Shown: positions 12,008-24,629, counted from the first letter of the stretch. The stretch: DNA of 64,000 bases from Lineus longissimus (GCF_910592395.1 NC_088326.1:8437001-8501000), one strand, 5' to 3'. Notes: generated by a model not told the origin, from the sequence alone. Numbers and translations are program-made.

Positions 12008-13186
12008 ATTCTATCTTCAGACACTTCAAACTTCTAAACCGGGTCTTATGTTCTCAGGGTTCTCTGTACCCCGCAACACCACATTTATGGTTTGAGTAGT
12101 TGTATGCTATGGAAAATGACAGGCAGGGGTGATGTCAGGCCATCGTTACAAGCAGAGGCTATAAAACTATATCAACTTTGAGTTAGGCCAAGTGTCAGGG
12201 TCACGGCCGGCCAGGGTCAGAAATAGTTGGTCATGGTAAGATAGGGGTATTGTCCGCGTCAGTGTTGAAAACGGTTTCTGTGAATTGGTACACAACAATT
12301 ATAACAGTTCAGTGGAGTAAATGTATTAGGGACGGGAGCACAGCATCCAAGATACACACATCAAAAACCAAACACAATTTCCTAGTGAAAAAGAGGGGCG
12401 GGGTAAATTAGAAAGATTTTCTACGTTAACAAACACAGCCCAATCCCCTTTATTCCAAGCAATTCGAATTCACCCAAGATCAACCCCAGCCCACGCAGAC
12501 TGACTTGTTACCACTGGCTAGGTCTCACGCAAATAAGATCAGAAAACAACTTGAGATGCTAGAGGGGAGAGGACCAAGGCACTGCGTCCCGCGGCAGGGG
12601 CACGTCTGACGTCGCGCCCGGAGGGGTCTACCGCACTGGCCAGTGAGACCTTAGTTTTCATGCTATGTCCTGCCAAGATTGATGTGCGTCCTGCAAGTGC
12701 AAAGAATTCTGAAGGAAAAGGTTCTAACGTGAGGTCCTGAGATGATTATGATTTGATACTGGCTTAAAGTAACGTATGATGTGAATTATTGTGTATTATT
12801 ATTTATTAGTATGCGTAAAATATTTAACCTTCTGGGGGGTAAATATTTGGTAATGAATTTCTTTCCGTTTTGGCTTGCGATAGTTCGACTACGGAATCTC
12901 TGAGCTGCCGCCTGACGTCATTATGGCAACTGCTCAGCTAGTCTTATGACATGTTAATTCCGTTGCCATGGTAACCAAAAAACACACCAAGGGAACATAA
13001 TCGGACCCGGGGACCATAGAACCCAGGGAGTATAGAAATATATTCACAGCGGGGAACATTAGCCTGAGCCGGGGAACATACATGTAGAACTCGGGCAACA
13101 AATACGACCCGCAAAATTTCTATTCTGCATGTTTAGAACGTATCAAATTATGTGATGAATATCCATGAGAGAAATTTTTTGTTTTT
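12008..13186. other. Gene-free stretch with a degenerate minisatellite
   Basis: No gene is supported. Between about 12985 and 13125 a unit of roughly 30 bp recurs with variants of GGGGAACATA and GGGGACCATAGA. A GC-rich segment lies at about 12585-12640. Confidence 0.45.
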
Positions 13187-13545
13187 TTTTGTTTTAGCCA
13201 CCTGGTGGCCAAACCAGGATTGGAATCGGACCGAAATTTAGTCTACAGGGTTTCATAACATAGGGCTACATATGTACCAAATTAAAGTCAATAGCTCCAG
13301 TAGTTACGAAAACATGTCGTATTGGTTAATTTACGCTATTTGACCTCTGTGACCTTGAAAAGTAGGTCAAATAAAAACCCGTGTGATATGTCATGTATCT
13401 TTGATAACAATTTGGTGATGAGCTTAGTTACGGAGATATAGCACTTTTTGTCTTTTCGGTTAAAGCCACCTGGTGGCAAAATCAGGTCGAACCGGACTGA
13501 AATTTGGTCTCCCATGTACATAAGGGAAGATATGTACCAACGGTG
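13187..13545. repeat. Dispersed repeat X, two tandem units (copy 1)
   Basis: The block GCCACCTGGTGGC recurs at about 13197 and 13466, a period near 270 bp. Each unit contains a pyrimidine-rich segment followed by ACCGGACTGAAATTTGGTCT or a variant. Between the blocks lies TTTGACCTCTGTGACCTTGA followed by AGTAGGTCAAA. The 3' flank carries ACGATGACGACGGGCGATGG and then an inverted CTCACC/GGTGTGAG stem. Open frames at 13336-13662 and 13548-13883 fall in or near this repeat and are not called. Confidence 0.7.
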
Positions 13546-13649
13546 CCTTGCTAAAGGACGATGACGACGGGCGATGGACGCTGCGCCATAAGATATGCTC
13601 ACCTCTCTGGTGTGAGCTAAAAACATGCGAACTAGCTTACATACATGAC

Positions 13650-15269
13650 AAACACTATACAATACAAGCCCGTTGGCTTCGAGGGTCGCAGCTAGTGAGC
13701 TTGATGATGGCTGAGGAAAAAAAAGGGGTAAAACACGGACTAAAATTCACCAAGGCAAAAAATCTCATCACGAGGTTGAAACTGGGGAAGGGGAATCCCC
13801 AACAATGCCATACACAGCGTGTTAGTACTTATCACCGTACGAAAAAAATTCATGCTCTAGATTTCTGCCCTAGTTTACTGTAGACTGCCAAGGCTCATAC
13901 ATGGTCACAACGTACACCGTAATAAAAAGGAAAATGTCAAAAAGCCTCGAAGATTTCCAATAGAAATACTTCATTCTCTCTCAAGCTGAGTTATTTGCAT
14001 CAACACTAGACATTATGAGATTTTAGAATCAATGTCAGACCAGTCCGTGTTTAATTTATTAGCTCATTTAGACATGTAGGCCTCCTCCACAAAAGTGAAA
14101 AAACGAAACGAATTATAAAGGGAGCTAAAAGCTTAAGGCTAGCTGCTCCCAATGATTACCGCTGAGCTGACCAGCATAAATAAACTGGGATGATATACGA
14201 ACGCTTAGTGTGTTCTATGCATTGAATATGATAAAACCAATGGCAGTCAATGGTATAGCATGTTACATGACCAAATAGCCATTAGTCATGATGACTCAAT
14301 ATGAAATGTTCACGTTGACATTGATCAATTGCCCTCAGCAGTTCACACAGAAAAGCGGTCTGATCGCCATGTTGCGACTGTACACAACTGCACGCGGGTG
14401 ATATGTATACTGCTGGTGCATCACAATCCTCGAATACATCCTGTGTTATTATGGTAGAACTGCAGGCCCTCAACAGCGATTGAGGCGCTGCACAAAGGTT
14501 ATTTTCAGCTTTATCATTCGGTTAATTGGTTTCATCTTCGTCTAGAATTGATTTGTCAAAGGATAATTTAGTATGATGTCGTGTTCGACAGACGGTTTGA
14601 TTGATTTAGAGTGAAGGAAGTTGGGATCCGTATGCAATCGCTTATCTACTGCAACTTCTTGCCAGTATAATTTGATGAAGCTTGGAGATTTTGCTCATAT
14701 CAGGCAAAGGAAGTTTTCATGGAAATAAGAAAATGATTGAGGGAAGGGTTTGGGCTACTGTAATGTGGCCCCGGGTTGCAACTCCAGCCCAATGTTGGAA
14801 GATATTGCCCAATGTGGGAAGAATGAACTACTGACTTAATTCTTATAACGCCGATAAGTACAGGATACAAATCACAACATACAAATAAAATGCAAAGCCT
14901 GACAACTAGCATGTCTAGTGAGGGAAAAAAATCAGTCGAAAATCCTTTCGTTGATTTGCGGTTTATATCATATTTCATATATGTTGTTTTTTTTCTGTCA
15001 TTAGCGCCGAGCTAAATCCGAAAATCTTCAGCCACAAATAGTTGATTTTGATGAATTAGTTAAAATGTTGCTTCATTTAAATGTTTTTTTAAAAATGAAA
15101 TGTACAAACTTAGTAAAACCTCAGTCAAAATCATGAACAACACATTCACTTTTAGAAAGCGTACCAGTATATGTGTATATGTACTATAACATAGTACATA
15201 GTACCATAATTACATATCACAAGTTCGGCTTTATTGTGTATTTTCCTGATGAAATGCACAAAGGAAAAG
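13650..15269. other. Gene-free stretch
   Basis: I see no supported exon or repeat here. The frames at 14282-14473 and 14700-14978 have no recognisable domain. Confidence 0.35.
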
Positions 15270-15995
15270 TTCAGGACGAATGCCCAGGTACAGTCCTGAT
15301 CATATTGATATTAACACTTACTTGAAGCAATATATCCCAAACTAGTACACCAATTCCAATACGGTTTTCAGGATATTGTCCGCAATTGTGCTTGCTAATT
15401 ACACATTATGGCAAGAATGTGAATGCATGAGTGCGTCATTATGTAATCGGCCATTTAAAAAACTCTTACAAAAAACTTTTTTAGTTCAAACTTTTTTTGA
15501 AATATTTTTCACTACAATGATAAAGCACAAAATTCTAGAATACTGATCAAAAATCATCAAAATCGAACGAGTAATAATGAAGATAGAGCTATTTTAACAG
15601 CACATTCATTGCCAAATTACATGTTTTTACGAGAAAAAACATGTTTTTGGCAATGAAACCCTTGATTTAACAAAATGTTATTAATGGTTCTATCTTCATT
15701 TTTACTTGTTCGATTTTGATGATTTTTTGTCAGTATTCTTAAAAATGTGTGTACTATCGTTCTATCGAAAAATATTCCAAAAAAAGTTTGAAATAAAACA
15801 AATTTTTGTCCGGGTTTTTTATTGGCGGATTACATAATGAAAGACTCATGCATTTGCATTCCTGCCATAATGTATAAAGAGAAAACAAGATTTTTGATAA
15901 CATCCTGAACCGCATTGGAATTGGTGCACTAGTTTGGGAGATAATGAATGAAGAATGTGTTGATATTATTATGATCAAGACTGTACGTTCGCACA
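15270..15995. repeat. Large imperfect palindrome, about 725 bp
   Basis: The sequence folds on a centre near 15630. Left-arm landmarks and their inverted counterparts include ACAGTCCTGATCAT (about 15290) with ATGATCAAGACTGT (about 15971), CACCAATTCCAAT (about 15347) with ATTGGAATTGGTGCA (about 15914), ACATTATGGCA, and TCATCAAAATCGAAC with GTTCGATTTTGATGA beside the centre. The innermost arms flank an ACATGTTTTT stem. Arms differ by many substitutions and small gaps. No coding frame is supported. This is a long foldback-type element or an old inverted duplication. Confidence 0.8.
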
Positions 15996-16399
15996 TAAAA
16001 CCATGGAGAAACTGGACGCTAGAGGCGCTGATTTCGTTCCTTACAGCACGCCTCTATTACCACTAAGTTGCCTCCATCTTGAAAAGAAGTGCCGCGGATT
16101 TGGAAAAGGAAAGAATGTTTCGATTTGCAAAGAGGCTATCGCATCACCACGCAGCCCGCGAAAATGATTGCTGCCCTACGCGGCACTTATAGTTCTCCAT
16201 AAAATCACCTGAAAACACACCATAACGGTTTTATTTACAAAGATCATATTTTGTTATTTATTGTTAAAATAAATCGTTTTATGAAAATGAAATGGCCAGG
16301 GCCATTGTGCTCGCCTCATGTGGAGGAAAGATGGATGAAGAGCATGGTATTGTGTCATGTAGTGTGAGGTTTGATGTAAATCCAAGCGATTACAATTTC

Positions 16400-17060
16400 C
16401 CCAAAATGGCAAATTTACAGTACATTTGACCTCTGTGACCTTGAAAAGTAGGTCAAATCAAAAAGACCCTGGTGACACATTGAATGGTTGTTAGAATTAG
16501 ATGTACCTATGATATAAAATTGGTGCCAATCGGGCAAGTAATTAAGGAATAATAGCATTTTGAAGAATTTTGGATTTGGACCCCTCCCTGGAGGCCAAAC
16601 GGCAAATCAGATCGGACCAAACTTCGGTACCTGAGATCACCTGACCAAGGGGCACATGTGTACTTAACTTGTGATCAATAGTCATTGCGGTTAAGAAACG
16701 TGCCATAGTTACGGCCTGACGGCCAATTTACGCCATTTGACCTCTGTGACCTTGAAATGTAGGTCAAATCAAAAACCCGTATGATATGTGATGAATCCTT
16801 GCTAGGAGTACCTACCATACATTTTTTATTGATAACGGATCATTAATAAGAGACCTATCTCACTTTTTATGTTTTCAGTTTTGGCCCCTGGTTGCCAAGT
16901 CATGAACCAGACCGGACCGAAATTCGGTGTCAGAGTACCTCTGACCTAGGGAATCATGTGTACAAAGTTTCAAGTTCATAGCACTAGCGGTTAAGAAACG
17001 TGCCACAGGATACGACGACGACGGACACAGGGCTATTGTATAGACTCCCCTAACGGTGAG
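16400..17060. repeat. Dispersed repeat X, two tandem units (copy 2)
   Basis: Two units of about 310 bp start near 16420 and 16730. Both carry TTTGACCTCTGTGACCTTGA, then AGGTCAAATCAAAA, then a CCCTGGTTGCCA-type block, then GACCGGACCGAAATTCGGT, and end with TAAGAAACGTGCCA. The sequence relates these to the block at 13187-13545. The 3' end (GACGACGACGGACACAGG, then a GGTGAGCAAAA tail) resembles 3' ends of common invertebrate non-autonomous elements. That resemblance is from memory and is not tested. Confidence 0.7.
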
Positions 17061-18755
17061 CAAAAAAGCTGGCACTTGCCGGAATAAGATTTACAGTCTG
17101 AACTGGTGACTCAGTACGTGACGTAGGATTATATTTTTTACAAATCTCAGGATTGCGATATCCAAGATGGCGGCATTTGATCAATTCCAGTGCTGTGCGA
17201 GTTTGCAAGGAAATGCGTATACATGCCACATGAGAACTACTAACATACATATTGATACGTTCGTATGTTGTTCAAATATAAATCAAAACCTACCTTCGTT
17301 ATCCAATCCAGTTTAAATCTCATCATCGTTTCAAAGCTCATTTGCGTTTGTTTGAATCAAAGGTCGCATGAAAGCGTGTGAGTACAAGTCATACAAGCTT
17401 GTGAATACAAGTCATACAGAGATCGATGAAAGGACGCAGAGCTTTGACTGTTTTACCATACTTGAGAGCATAGCGAAACCCTTGAATGACTGAGACACAC
17501 CATCGAAACAGACCTGGCGTAGCCCCCTATGGATCCAGCGTCCATAACTGACAGCTACTTTCCGGGCGCTTTTTTGTAGGAACAAGCCAGAGCAGAAATC
17601 TGAGACGAAACGAAACGAAAGGGAACAGTTTTTGTGTCCACTCATCCAGTTCAGATTCTAAACCAGCTGTCCAACTCTATGAATATATCCCTCGGCATCC
17701 CCGACCTTCTTATGAATTTAGCATCCAAACGGTCACGATAATCCGGTTGAACCTTAAATCGGAGTGGAGCGTCGACAGAATGTCGTAGCCTGTTAATGAG
17801 GCTGGTCCTTTCCCTAGTATTCCTGGCAGCCTTCTATACCTTGGTCACTATAGATATGTCTGCCGATGTGACCTTTACCGTATACTCGGCTGTCTGGTTG
17901 AATCCCAGGGTACACAAGAATCGATCTGCTCTGACTCTGCAATTGCCGGGATTGCATTAGAACCGATATACGGTAGGGAACGTCTAAGAATGGCATGTAT
18001 GGCATGGAAAGATCAAATAGTCTGCACAGTTATCCATGAACCTTAACCCCAAATAGACCAAAGATTGTAAATATCCTGAAATCTCATCTGCTTTGCTGCA
18101 ACATTATACATGTAACAAAATGCTTCGCTGATCAGACAAAATGTTCGGGAATATTCAATACAAAGTCATTTTCGAACGGCCGACAATAATGCGTCAACGC
18201 TATCCTTCCAATGCAAGCTCGATGTCCTTTCGCCGACAGTGGTTAGCGTACTTTCCGATTGAATCTCCGGGAATTGGATACACACTGAACCACTACCATC
18301 TAACCCATCGCCCTCTGAATATAAAAGCAAATTATCGAACTGGCTTGCATTGGCTTCCAGTGGAAATGGTTGAGTTCGTGGTTCGTCGACTGCTCGCCGC
18401 GTTTGTAATGAGAATTCTCCGAGACTATTCTGCTCTTATCCACATGAAAAGCTGCTGTTCGTCGAATACTGGCTAAGGGTATATATTTGAACGCAATCTA
18501 TATGGAATCGCGTATGTTACACAGGGGACTCAAGACAAATCTGGTGAACAAGACGATAGAAACACAGCATTCGTAGGATACGGTTGCATTTCTCGTATCT
18601 CGCATAACATGGCGTACAGTGAAAAGGCAGTTAATCACAGGCTTAAAGTATCAATATCGCAATGTGTGCAAAAATAAACACGTTACATTTACAAATATGC
18701 AGAGAGTTACTGAATCTATATCATTGATTCTATCTACAAAAACCGTTGTAATCGT
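17061..18755. other. Gene-free stretch
   Basis: The 111-codon frame at 18141-18476 and other short frames have no recognised domain or splice context. I see nothing else. Confidence 0.35.
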
Positions 18756-18779
18756 TAAGGAACTCCATGTTGGGAAGTA

Positions 18780-19260
18780 AAAGCGCAGTGTCCTACACTA
18801 CGACTTTTCTGTTCCATCACAGAGAATATTTCCAGATAAGACCGTAGTTGCGATTTCCAAGCATATCCTTCTGAAATATATATCGGGTGTGCACTCTCCG
18901 AGAAAATATTGAAAAGTTTTGAAGGCCATAGATGCGATTTCATAGCATTATGTCTTTATTATGGAAGACTAATGCGCTCCTCCCAGAAACATTGAAAATT
19001 TAGACGACTGAAAATGCGATTTCCAAGCGCCTCAATAGCAAATACTAGGTAGAAGTGCACTCACCTAGAATATTTTGAAGGCCGTAGATGCGATTTCCAA
19101 GCATCTTATCATCAAATAAAAATGTGTTGTCTCTGAAGATTCGGAAGATTTTTTTCAAGCATCGCTGCATTTGATAGAGTAGTGCGCTCTGCCAGAAAAT
19201 TTGAACATCTAGAAGGCCGTAGATTAGATTTCCAAACATCTCGACATCACACTAAAATGC
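18780..19260. repeat. Degenerate tandem repeat, period about 80-100 bp
   Basis: About five diverged units share GAAGGCCGTAGATGCGATTT followed by CCAAGCATC, then a GTGCGCTCT-C-CAGAAAAT block. Clear landmarks lie near 18845, 18922, 19005, 19078 and 19212. No coding potential. Confidence 0.6.
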
Positions 19261-19452
19261 CCTGACGGTAGTACTTTCCAGTCAGAACAAATTAACACAA
19301 ATGTGTAAGTCTGTGTAAATATACAAATAGGGGTGAACGATCTGAAAGTTGAGAAGACCGAGGAAGAAATGCGAGAATTTTCGAAAATTTGCGGAACTTT
19401 TCATATTACAATCAAAGACCAATTGGAAAGACGAAGACAAGATATCCCATCC

Positions 19453-19576
19453 CTTTTATGGCTGCGAAAGCCCTACTATTATGTCCGGTTGATTTGGCTC
19501 GACCCATCGAGGCGGGAGCAGAAATCGGGTATTGTCGGGCTTGGGATTTTATTGATGAGTGGATCAAGTATATGAC
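19453..19576. repeat. Dispersed repeat R, copy 1
   Basis: About 124 bp shared with 28829-28957 in the same orientation: CTTTTATGGCTGCGAAAG, then CCTACTATTAT, then GACCCATCG-GGCG, then TCGGGTATTGT-GGGCTTGGGAT and GATCAAGTATAT. Flanks do not match, so it is a discrete dispersed unit. The frames that cross it (19333-19575, 19389-19643) are not supported as genes. Confidence 0.7.
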
Positions 19577-20322
19577 ATACTTCAAAGTTGAGATTTGGAA
19601 ATTTTACCAAGTCATGTCAAGGAATTTGTGGTGTGCACATTAAGGGGAGATTCGGAAGATGGATATTTGAGGGCGAACGTGACAACTGGTTTAACATACT
19701 CTCAACTCGGCTGTATAAGACCAGATCATATAATTCTTTCCCGCCCATTACATGTTAATCAAACATGTAGGATTACCCAAAATCACGATTCCAACAATTA
19801 GGTCTGACGAGAATTTTTATAGGCCTATACACCCCTAACCTGGATAAATATCCTTATGAATAAACATCATAAATGTGGTATTGGGCGGTATTATCAACCT
19901 AGTCTTATAGAGCCGAATTGAGAGTATATACAACAACTAACCTTATTCAAGAAAACATGTGCTTTAAGTAGTGCAAGCGTGATATTTGCAATTACAATAA
20001 AGTATAATTCTATTGGTCAAGTGGTTAACACAGGAGACAGCAAGTAGGCGATGCTAAAGCCTTGAGCATCAGCATTATGTTGAGGTGTGGTCAACGATCT
20101 ATGGCGACAGAATTGTCGTCATTTTTGCCTTGCATGACAGAGGTTTAGACACAAATCTAAACTGGACACTGAGATCACGAATATCAAAAATCTAATAATA
20201 ATTGCCAGGATCATATTCAAGTATGCTCTCCAGATCTAGTAACATCCAAAAGCACACCACTTGGTCAAACTTGGCCTGACAGGCGGCCGTACAGGACACA
20301 CAATTTTTTTTTGAATTACCCA

Positions 20323-20505
20323 AGGGAAACTATTAGTAATCTCTATTACGCCGGACATTGTCAAGGACAATTTGCACAATGGGAAACTAATCCCTATTAC
20401 ACCGGCTATTACTCAAGATTGAATCTGTGGTCAAAGGAAAAAAAATTGCTGTCATAAGGATAATTTGTCCAGGGGGAAACGTGTCCTTATTACACCAAAA
20501 GTAAC
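20323..20505. repeat. Three short direct repeats
   Basis: The motif GGGAAACTAATCCCTATTAC, or a close variant, recurs three times (about 20327, 20382, 20476), each followed by ACACCGG or similar. It is too short and irregular to classify. Confidence 0.45.
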
Positions 20506-20865
20506 TCTATAAATAAAATGGCTGCAAATCCTGAATATCAGCCCGGACGAGTTGTGTGATCAAAGGAACTTGCCGTGACCAGACTCTCTGGTAATGGTAA
20601 TATACCCTAGTGCTGCTGGCGGCGGTGTCGGTTAATGTGGTGGAAGCCAGGAGGTGGCGGAAACAAGGCAACGTTCACCATACCTTTTATCTAAAACTGT
20701 TTCCCCAGCATGTTTATCGATGTTTAATCAGACTAAACTACAATCCACCTGGTTCGATCAGTTGTATATCGGGACCCATATCGATTGTGGTGTTGGTGTT
20801 TGTCACTCGGTCCATCCGTCCGTCCGTCGGTCGGGCTGTCTGCAAAATATAGTTTTTCACATTTT

Positions 20866-21302
20866 CATAACGGGAGAGGCTAGATCATCAACGATCCGAG
20901 TCGATGTTATGGCGGGAATTCTAGAAGCACATGACTCCTACGTCATTGGCTGGTAAAAGTATACTTGATCGACATGGCGTGAGTTGACGAAGTCAAAGAA
21001 GAATGGTCGGTTCTTCCAAATCGTGAAGAGAATATAATAAGAAACTACGAGATAGATACCACCACAAAGTATGTTGAGTACGCAAAGTATAAAGAATTAA
21101 TTCGAGGCATGTGTCCGAAACAGGACTGACACAAAATCAGTTGGAAGTTGACAAAGATCAGAGATAAATGGTGTTATACCACAATGACACGTAGTATTTC
21201 AACGCATGCGCAATCGGTCGTTAACAATGACATGTTTTTAATTCAGCGCATGCGCAATACATCGACTCGGATCGTTGATAATCTAGCCTCTCCCTTTTTA
21301 TA
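20866..21302. mobile_element. Inverted-repeat element, about 40-bp ends
   Basis: GAGAGGCTAGATCATCAACG at 20873, continuing ATCCGAGTCGATGT, is inverted at about 21260-21296 with one short difference. The body contains two CGCATGCGCAAT motifs and has no coding frame. This fits a MITE of about 430 bp. I did not find a clear target duplication. Confidence 0.65.
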
Positions 21303-21955
21303 ACATGGCTCCTGTGTACGAGCACGAGTCGTTAAATCGAGTCCGACCCCAATGTTTGTGGACCCTATCAATTAAATAAGCTCATCAATTCCACTCCAAA
21401 AGGTTCGAGGTGATATTGAAAACATCAAGTTTGATAATTGCAAATTGTGGGAATGAAAGAAGTAGGTAATCAAAACATGTTTGTTTGTTCTGTTGAGGCA
21501 ATCAATTGACCATTTCAAGGTCAAATAAGGTCGAGGTCATTGTGAACCGATGTATCATGATAATCACAAATATCTCGACTGGTGGCATCGATAGGAATTT
21601 GAAACAAAATGTAGGTTATATGTGCTTTTGCGGCATTCAATGGACTAATTCACTTCAGGGACAGATCGTTTGTTAGACAACCTCAATATCTCAATTTATT
21701 GAACAGATAGATACATGAAATTAAGGAACATGTATGTTACTTCGTTCGTCAGAATAGAGATTCTTCAAAAACAATGACGAAGTGTTTGTGTGTTAAAGAG
21801 CTAACCTCCACATTTTCGAGGTCAACTGTCCATCTTGATCATGCACGGAGTGACATAGTCTCGTCTGGGAAAGTGGCTAGGTCCGAGGCTTGAGTACGAC
21901 TAGGTCCCCCCCCCGCCTCCTTGCGGAGCAGCGGAAGGTAGGCATTGGGAAGCTC
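21303..21955. other. Gene-free stretch
   Basis: No gene or repeat is supported. A CCCCCCCCCGCCTCC run occurs near 21907. Confidence 0.35.
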
Positions 21956-22415
21956 CTATCCATCGTTTCGGTTCAGCTTGGCTTTATGAAGTTGTATGTG
22001 CACTGCCTCCTTGATTTCCAGTGGGGTTTTTGACTCCTGCTCAATGATCCTGATGGAATCAATCACAGGCTTAGTGGTCACATCAGATCTCGATTGTAGT
22101 TGGTGTTGGCTCAGGGTCGATTCATAGTCCCGCTGGTCAATGGGCTTTCGGTGTTCATGAGTTCGTTCACCCAATGATCGTTCCGTTTCTACCACATACA
22201 CCTCACCCCACTGTTCACACCCAACCTTGTAAATCACCCCACATTTTTCCCTAAGTTGTAAGGGGTCGATCCTTGGAACTAACCAGGGCGTTACGCAGAG
22301 TGTATCTCGGTTTTGAGAACAGGCTCACATTGTGTTTCACGTATGCTCGCTTCAACCTCTTGGGGACACCTTTCGTGTAAGGAAGGATCGCGAAACCCGC
22401 GGGGCGCTGCTCCCT
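21956..22415 (-). pseudogene. Penelope-like retroelement C-terminal tail with GIY-YIG endonuclease
   Basis: Read on the minus strand, 22415-22265 encodes a segment (PYTKGVPKRLKRAYVKHNVS, then YTLRNALVSSKD) that resembles the linker after the reverse transcriptase of Penelope-like elements. A frameshift near 22265 joins it to a GIY-YIG-type domain. This second part reads GVIYKVGC, then VYVVETERSLGERTHEHRK, with an acidic KEAVHIQLHKAKLNR end. The second signature is VYVV rather than YIG, which with the frameshift shows decay. The polymerase itself is not visible upstream. Assignment is by motif memory; a search against Penelope consensus sequences would settle it. Confidence 0.6.
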
Positions 22416-23102
22416 TGCCTCTGGGATTGACGTCAGTCCTTTTCTCTTTACCATTATCCTCTCGGCCGACAAAGGTAAGGCCAATGTTGAAATATACAAA
22501 GCCGAGTATTTTTAACAGTGTGAGAAACTGCTTGATGACAAAAGTCATCGGCCCCACCGACCCCACCAAGGTTCTCAAGGGTAGGCTGCAGAGAAAGCAG
22601 AGGGAGATCAAAAAGGTGGGCACCGTGACCCACAAGTGTAGGACAAGGTATGCCCCACGTTGTTTTATGATATATTACAGGCTAAGTCGGATGGTTTGAT
22701 ACTAAAGGCCAATATCGTTTGTAGAAGGAGTTATCAGACCTTTTTGCATGGTAAGGTCTATCTTATGTCAATAGACCTACAATGATGTCCGCTCATTACC
22801 TATAATTTGACTTATCAGACCATTGATAGTAGCATCCTGCGACTATACACACAACCCTACATGTGATTTAAGGTCTACTGAAAAGATCCTTCTCCAAGAG
22901 CATGAACGTCGGTGCAAAGGCGTTCGGGGTCGCAGCTCTTGAATAGTCTAGCATTGTATACCCCAGATGGACACTCTGGGCAATTTCCGAAAGGCCCCAA
23001 AAACTAATTCAAGAGACTATTTACGTATGGACTAACCAGTTGGAGGGGGGGGGGCTCTTGAACATATACTAAGTATACTAAGTGGAATAGACGCCTTACA
23101 AA

Positions 23103-23325
23103 TGTGACTCGCTCTACCAAAACTAGGCGCTTGTCGCATCTGAACTCGACAGGTTGATACGGACTTGTTGTTCATTTCCCTATTGTAGACCTTTTCTGAA
23201 ATCTATTACAAACTGATTTGGTCACATTTCACAAAAGGTCTACAATAGGGAAATGAACAACAAGTCCGTATCAACCTGTCAAGTTCAGATGCGACAAGCG
23301 CCTAGTTTTGGTGGAGCGGGTCACA
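23103..23325. mobile_element. MITE, TGTGAC family, copy 2, near-perfect palindrome
   Basis: Two arms of about 98 bp (23103-23200 and 23227-23325) are inverted and differ at only a few bases. They run from TGTGAC[T/C]CGCTC, through AAACTAGGCGCTTGTCGCAT, to CATTTCCCTATTGTAGACC, with a loop of about 26 bp. Block order matches the element at 11816-12007. It is entirely non-coding. High arm identity suggests recent origin or conversion; copy 1 is older. Confidence 0.8.
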
Positions 23326-23329
23326 AATT

Positions 23330-24620
23330 TACAAAGTGTTCTTGGATTCGATCAAAAAATATTAAAATTATACAATAACATGAATATTGCTCCCACTGTA
23401 CATGAAGACTATCGGTTACATCATGCGGAGATCTATAGCACAATATCATCAATCGAAATATCGATGTGCATAAACCTCTACACATATGTGTGTGGCATTT
23501 TATTGATTTTTAAATGACGCAGTCTTTGAGAAGGGAGAGAAAAATACTTGCTATTTCTGTCAGCCTATTTCGTGCAACCGTTTCCAAGATTCGGACGAAA
23601 CCCGTTGGTATACAACAATAATTTCCATATCAAATATCTCCTGATAAGTGAAAATATTAATTGTGATGAAATCAAGCGTACATACCGTTTACGTGACACC
23701 AGCAATAGATATTAGACTCGAATGAATATTTTCTTGGCTGGGGAAATTTAGGAGCGAAAGAAACTGGCCAGGTGCGCCTTTCAACAATTCAGCAAGTACA
23801 TGTACATTATTATGCGATGAATTTCATTAGACATGTCAGACATACTTATAGGCCTACCTTCAATAAAACTTTCACGGCCTCATCTAGCAGCGTTAATAAT
23901 GAGAGATATATACTAGGCAAAAACCAACTTCAAACGTTTTCCTCAATGTGAAAAACCATCGGAACTGCTAAAAGGCACGATCATGTCAGTTTGTGACAGC
24001 CCCTCATCCAGTTACCATGCAGGGTACTATAGAAACCCTGGGCAATATATCCAGCATCTTAGTGTCACCTTATCCGCTTTATTTTGTTCCTACCGTTTGC
24101 AACAGTCTTATCATGGATTATTTTATCCACTCGAATTGCAGGCCATCAAGGGGAAGATTGGAGTATAGGTTATGTATATGGCAATACCTTTGAGTGTTGA
24201 ATCAAATGGAGTCCACTGTGGAAATTGTACAAAGACATATATGCGATCCCACGAGAGAAACAACGGTTCCGGCTCAGCAGAAAAGTCGATAATTTGGATA
24301 TAATCAGGGTCTTTCAAATAAATTGAGTCTGGCAACTAGGGGCCGTATGGCCTCAACATCAAAGCCGCCACCCGTTTCCGAAGACGCGCGTTGGGCAGAG
24401 CTCTCTCGGGTCACGTGGTACACCAAAGCCAATTCCGCACAATTGGACTTTGAACAATTCTTCGATGAACTGAACATGGCCGTTTCAAACACCCTGTTTT
24501 AAAGCAAACGCCTGCTTCAACGTCACTGATCTCTATAAAACTATTTAAATATAATGTCAAAGATAACATTTATATGAAAAACGATATGTTTCGCATTTCG
24601 CTTTTCGACAGTTTTGAGGA
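23330..24620. other. Gene-free stretch
   Basis: No supported gene. Frames at 23983-24193 and 24123-24492 show no recognisable domain. Confidence 0.35.
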
Positions 24621-24629
24621 GAAGTGATG

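Noticed and set aside
22313-22699. 128-codon plus-strand frame opposite the Penelope tail
   Set aside because: It is antisense to the retroelement for most of its length, and the remainder (MTKVIGPTDPTKVLKGRLQR) matched nothing I recognise.
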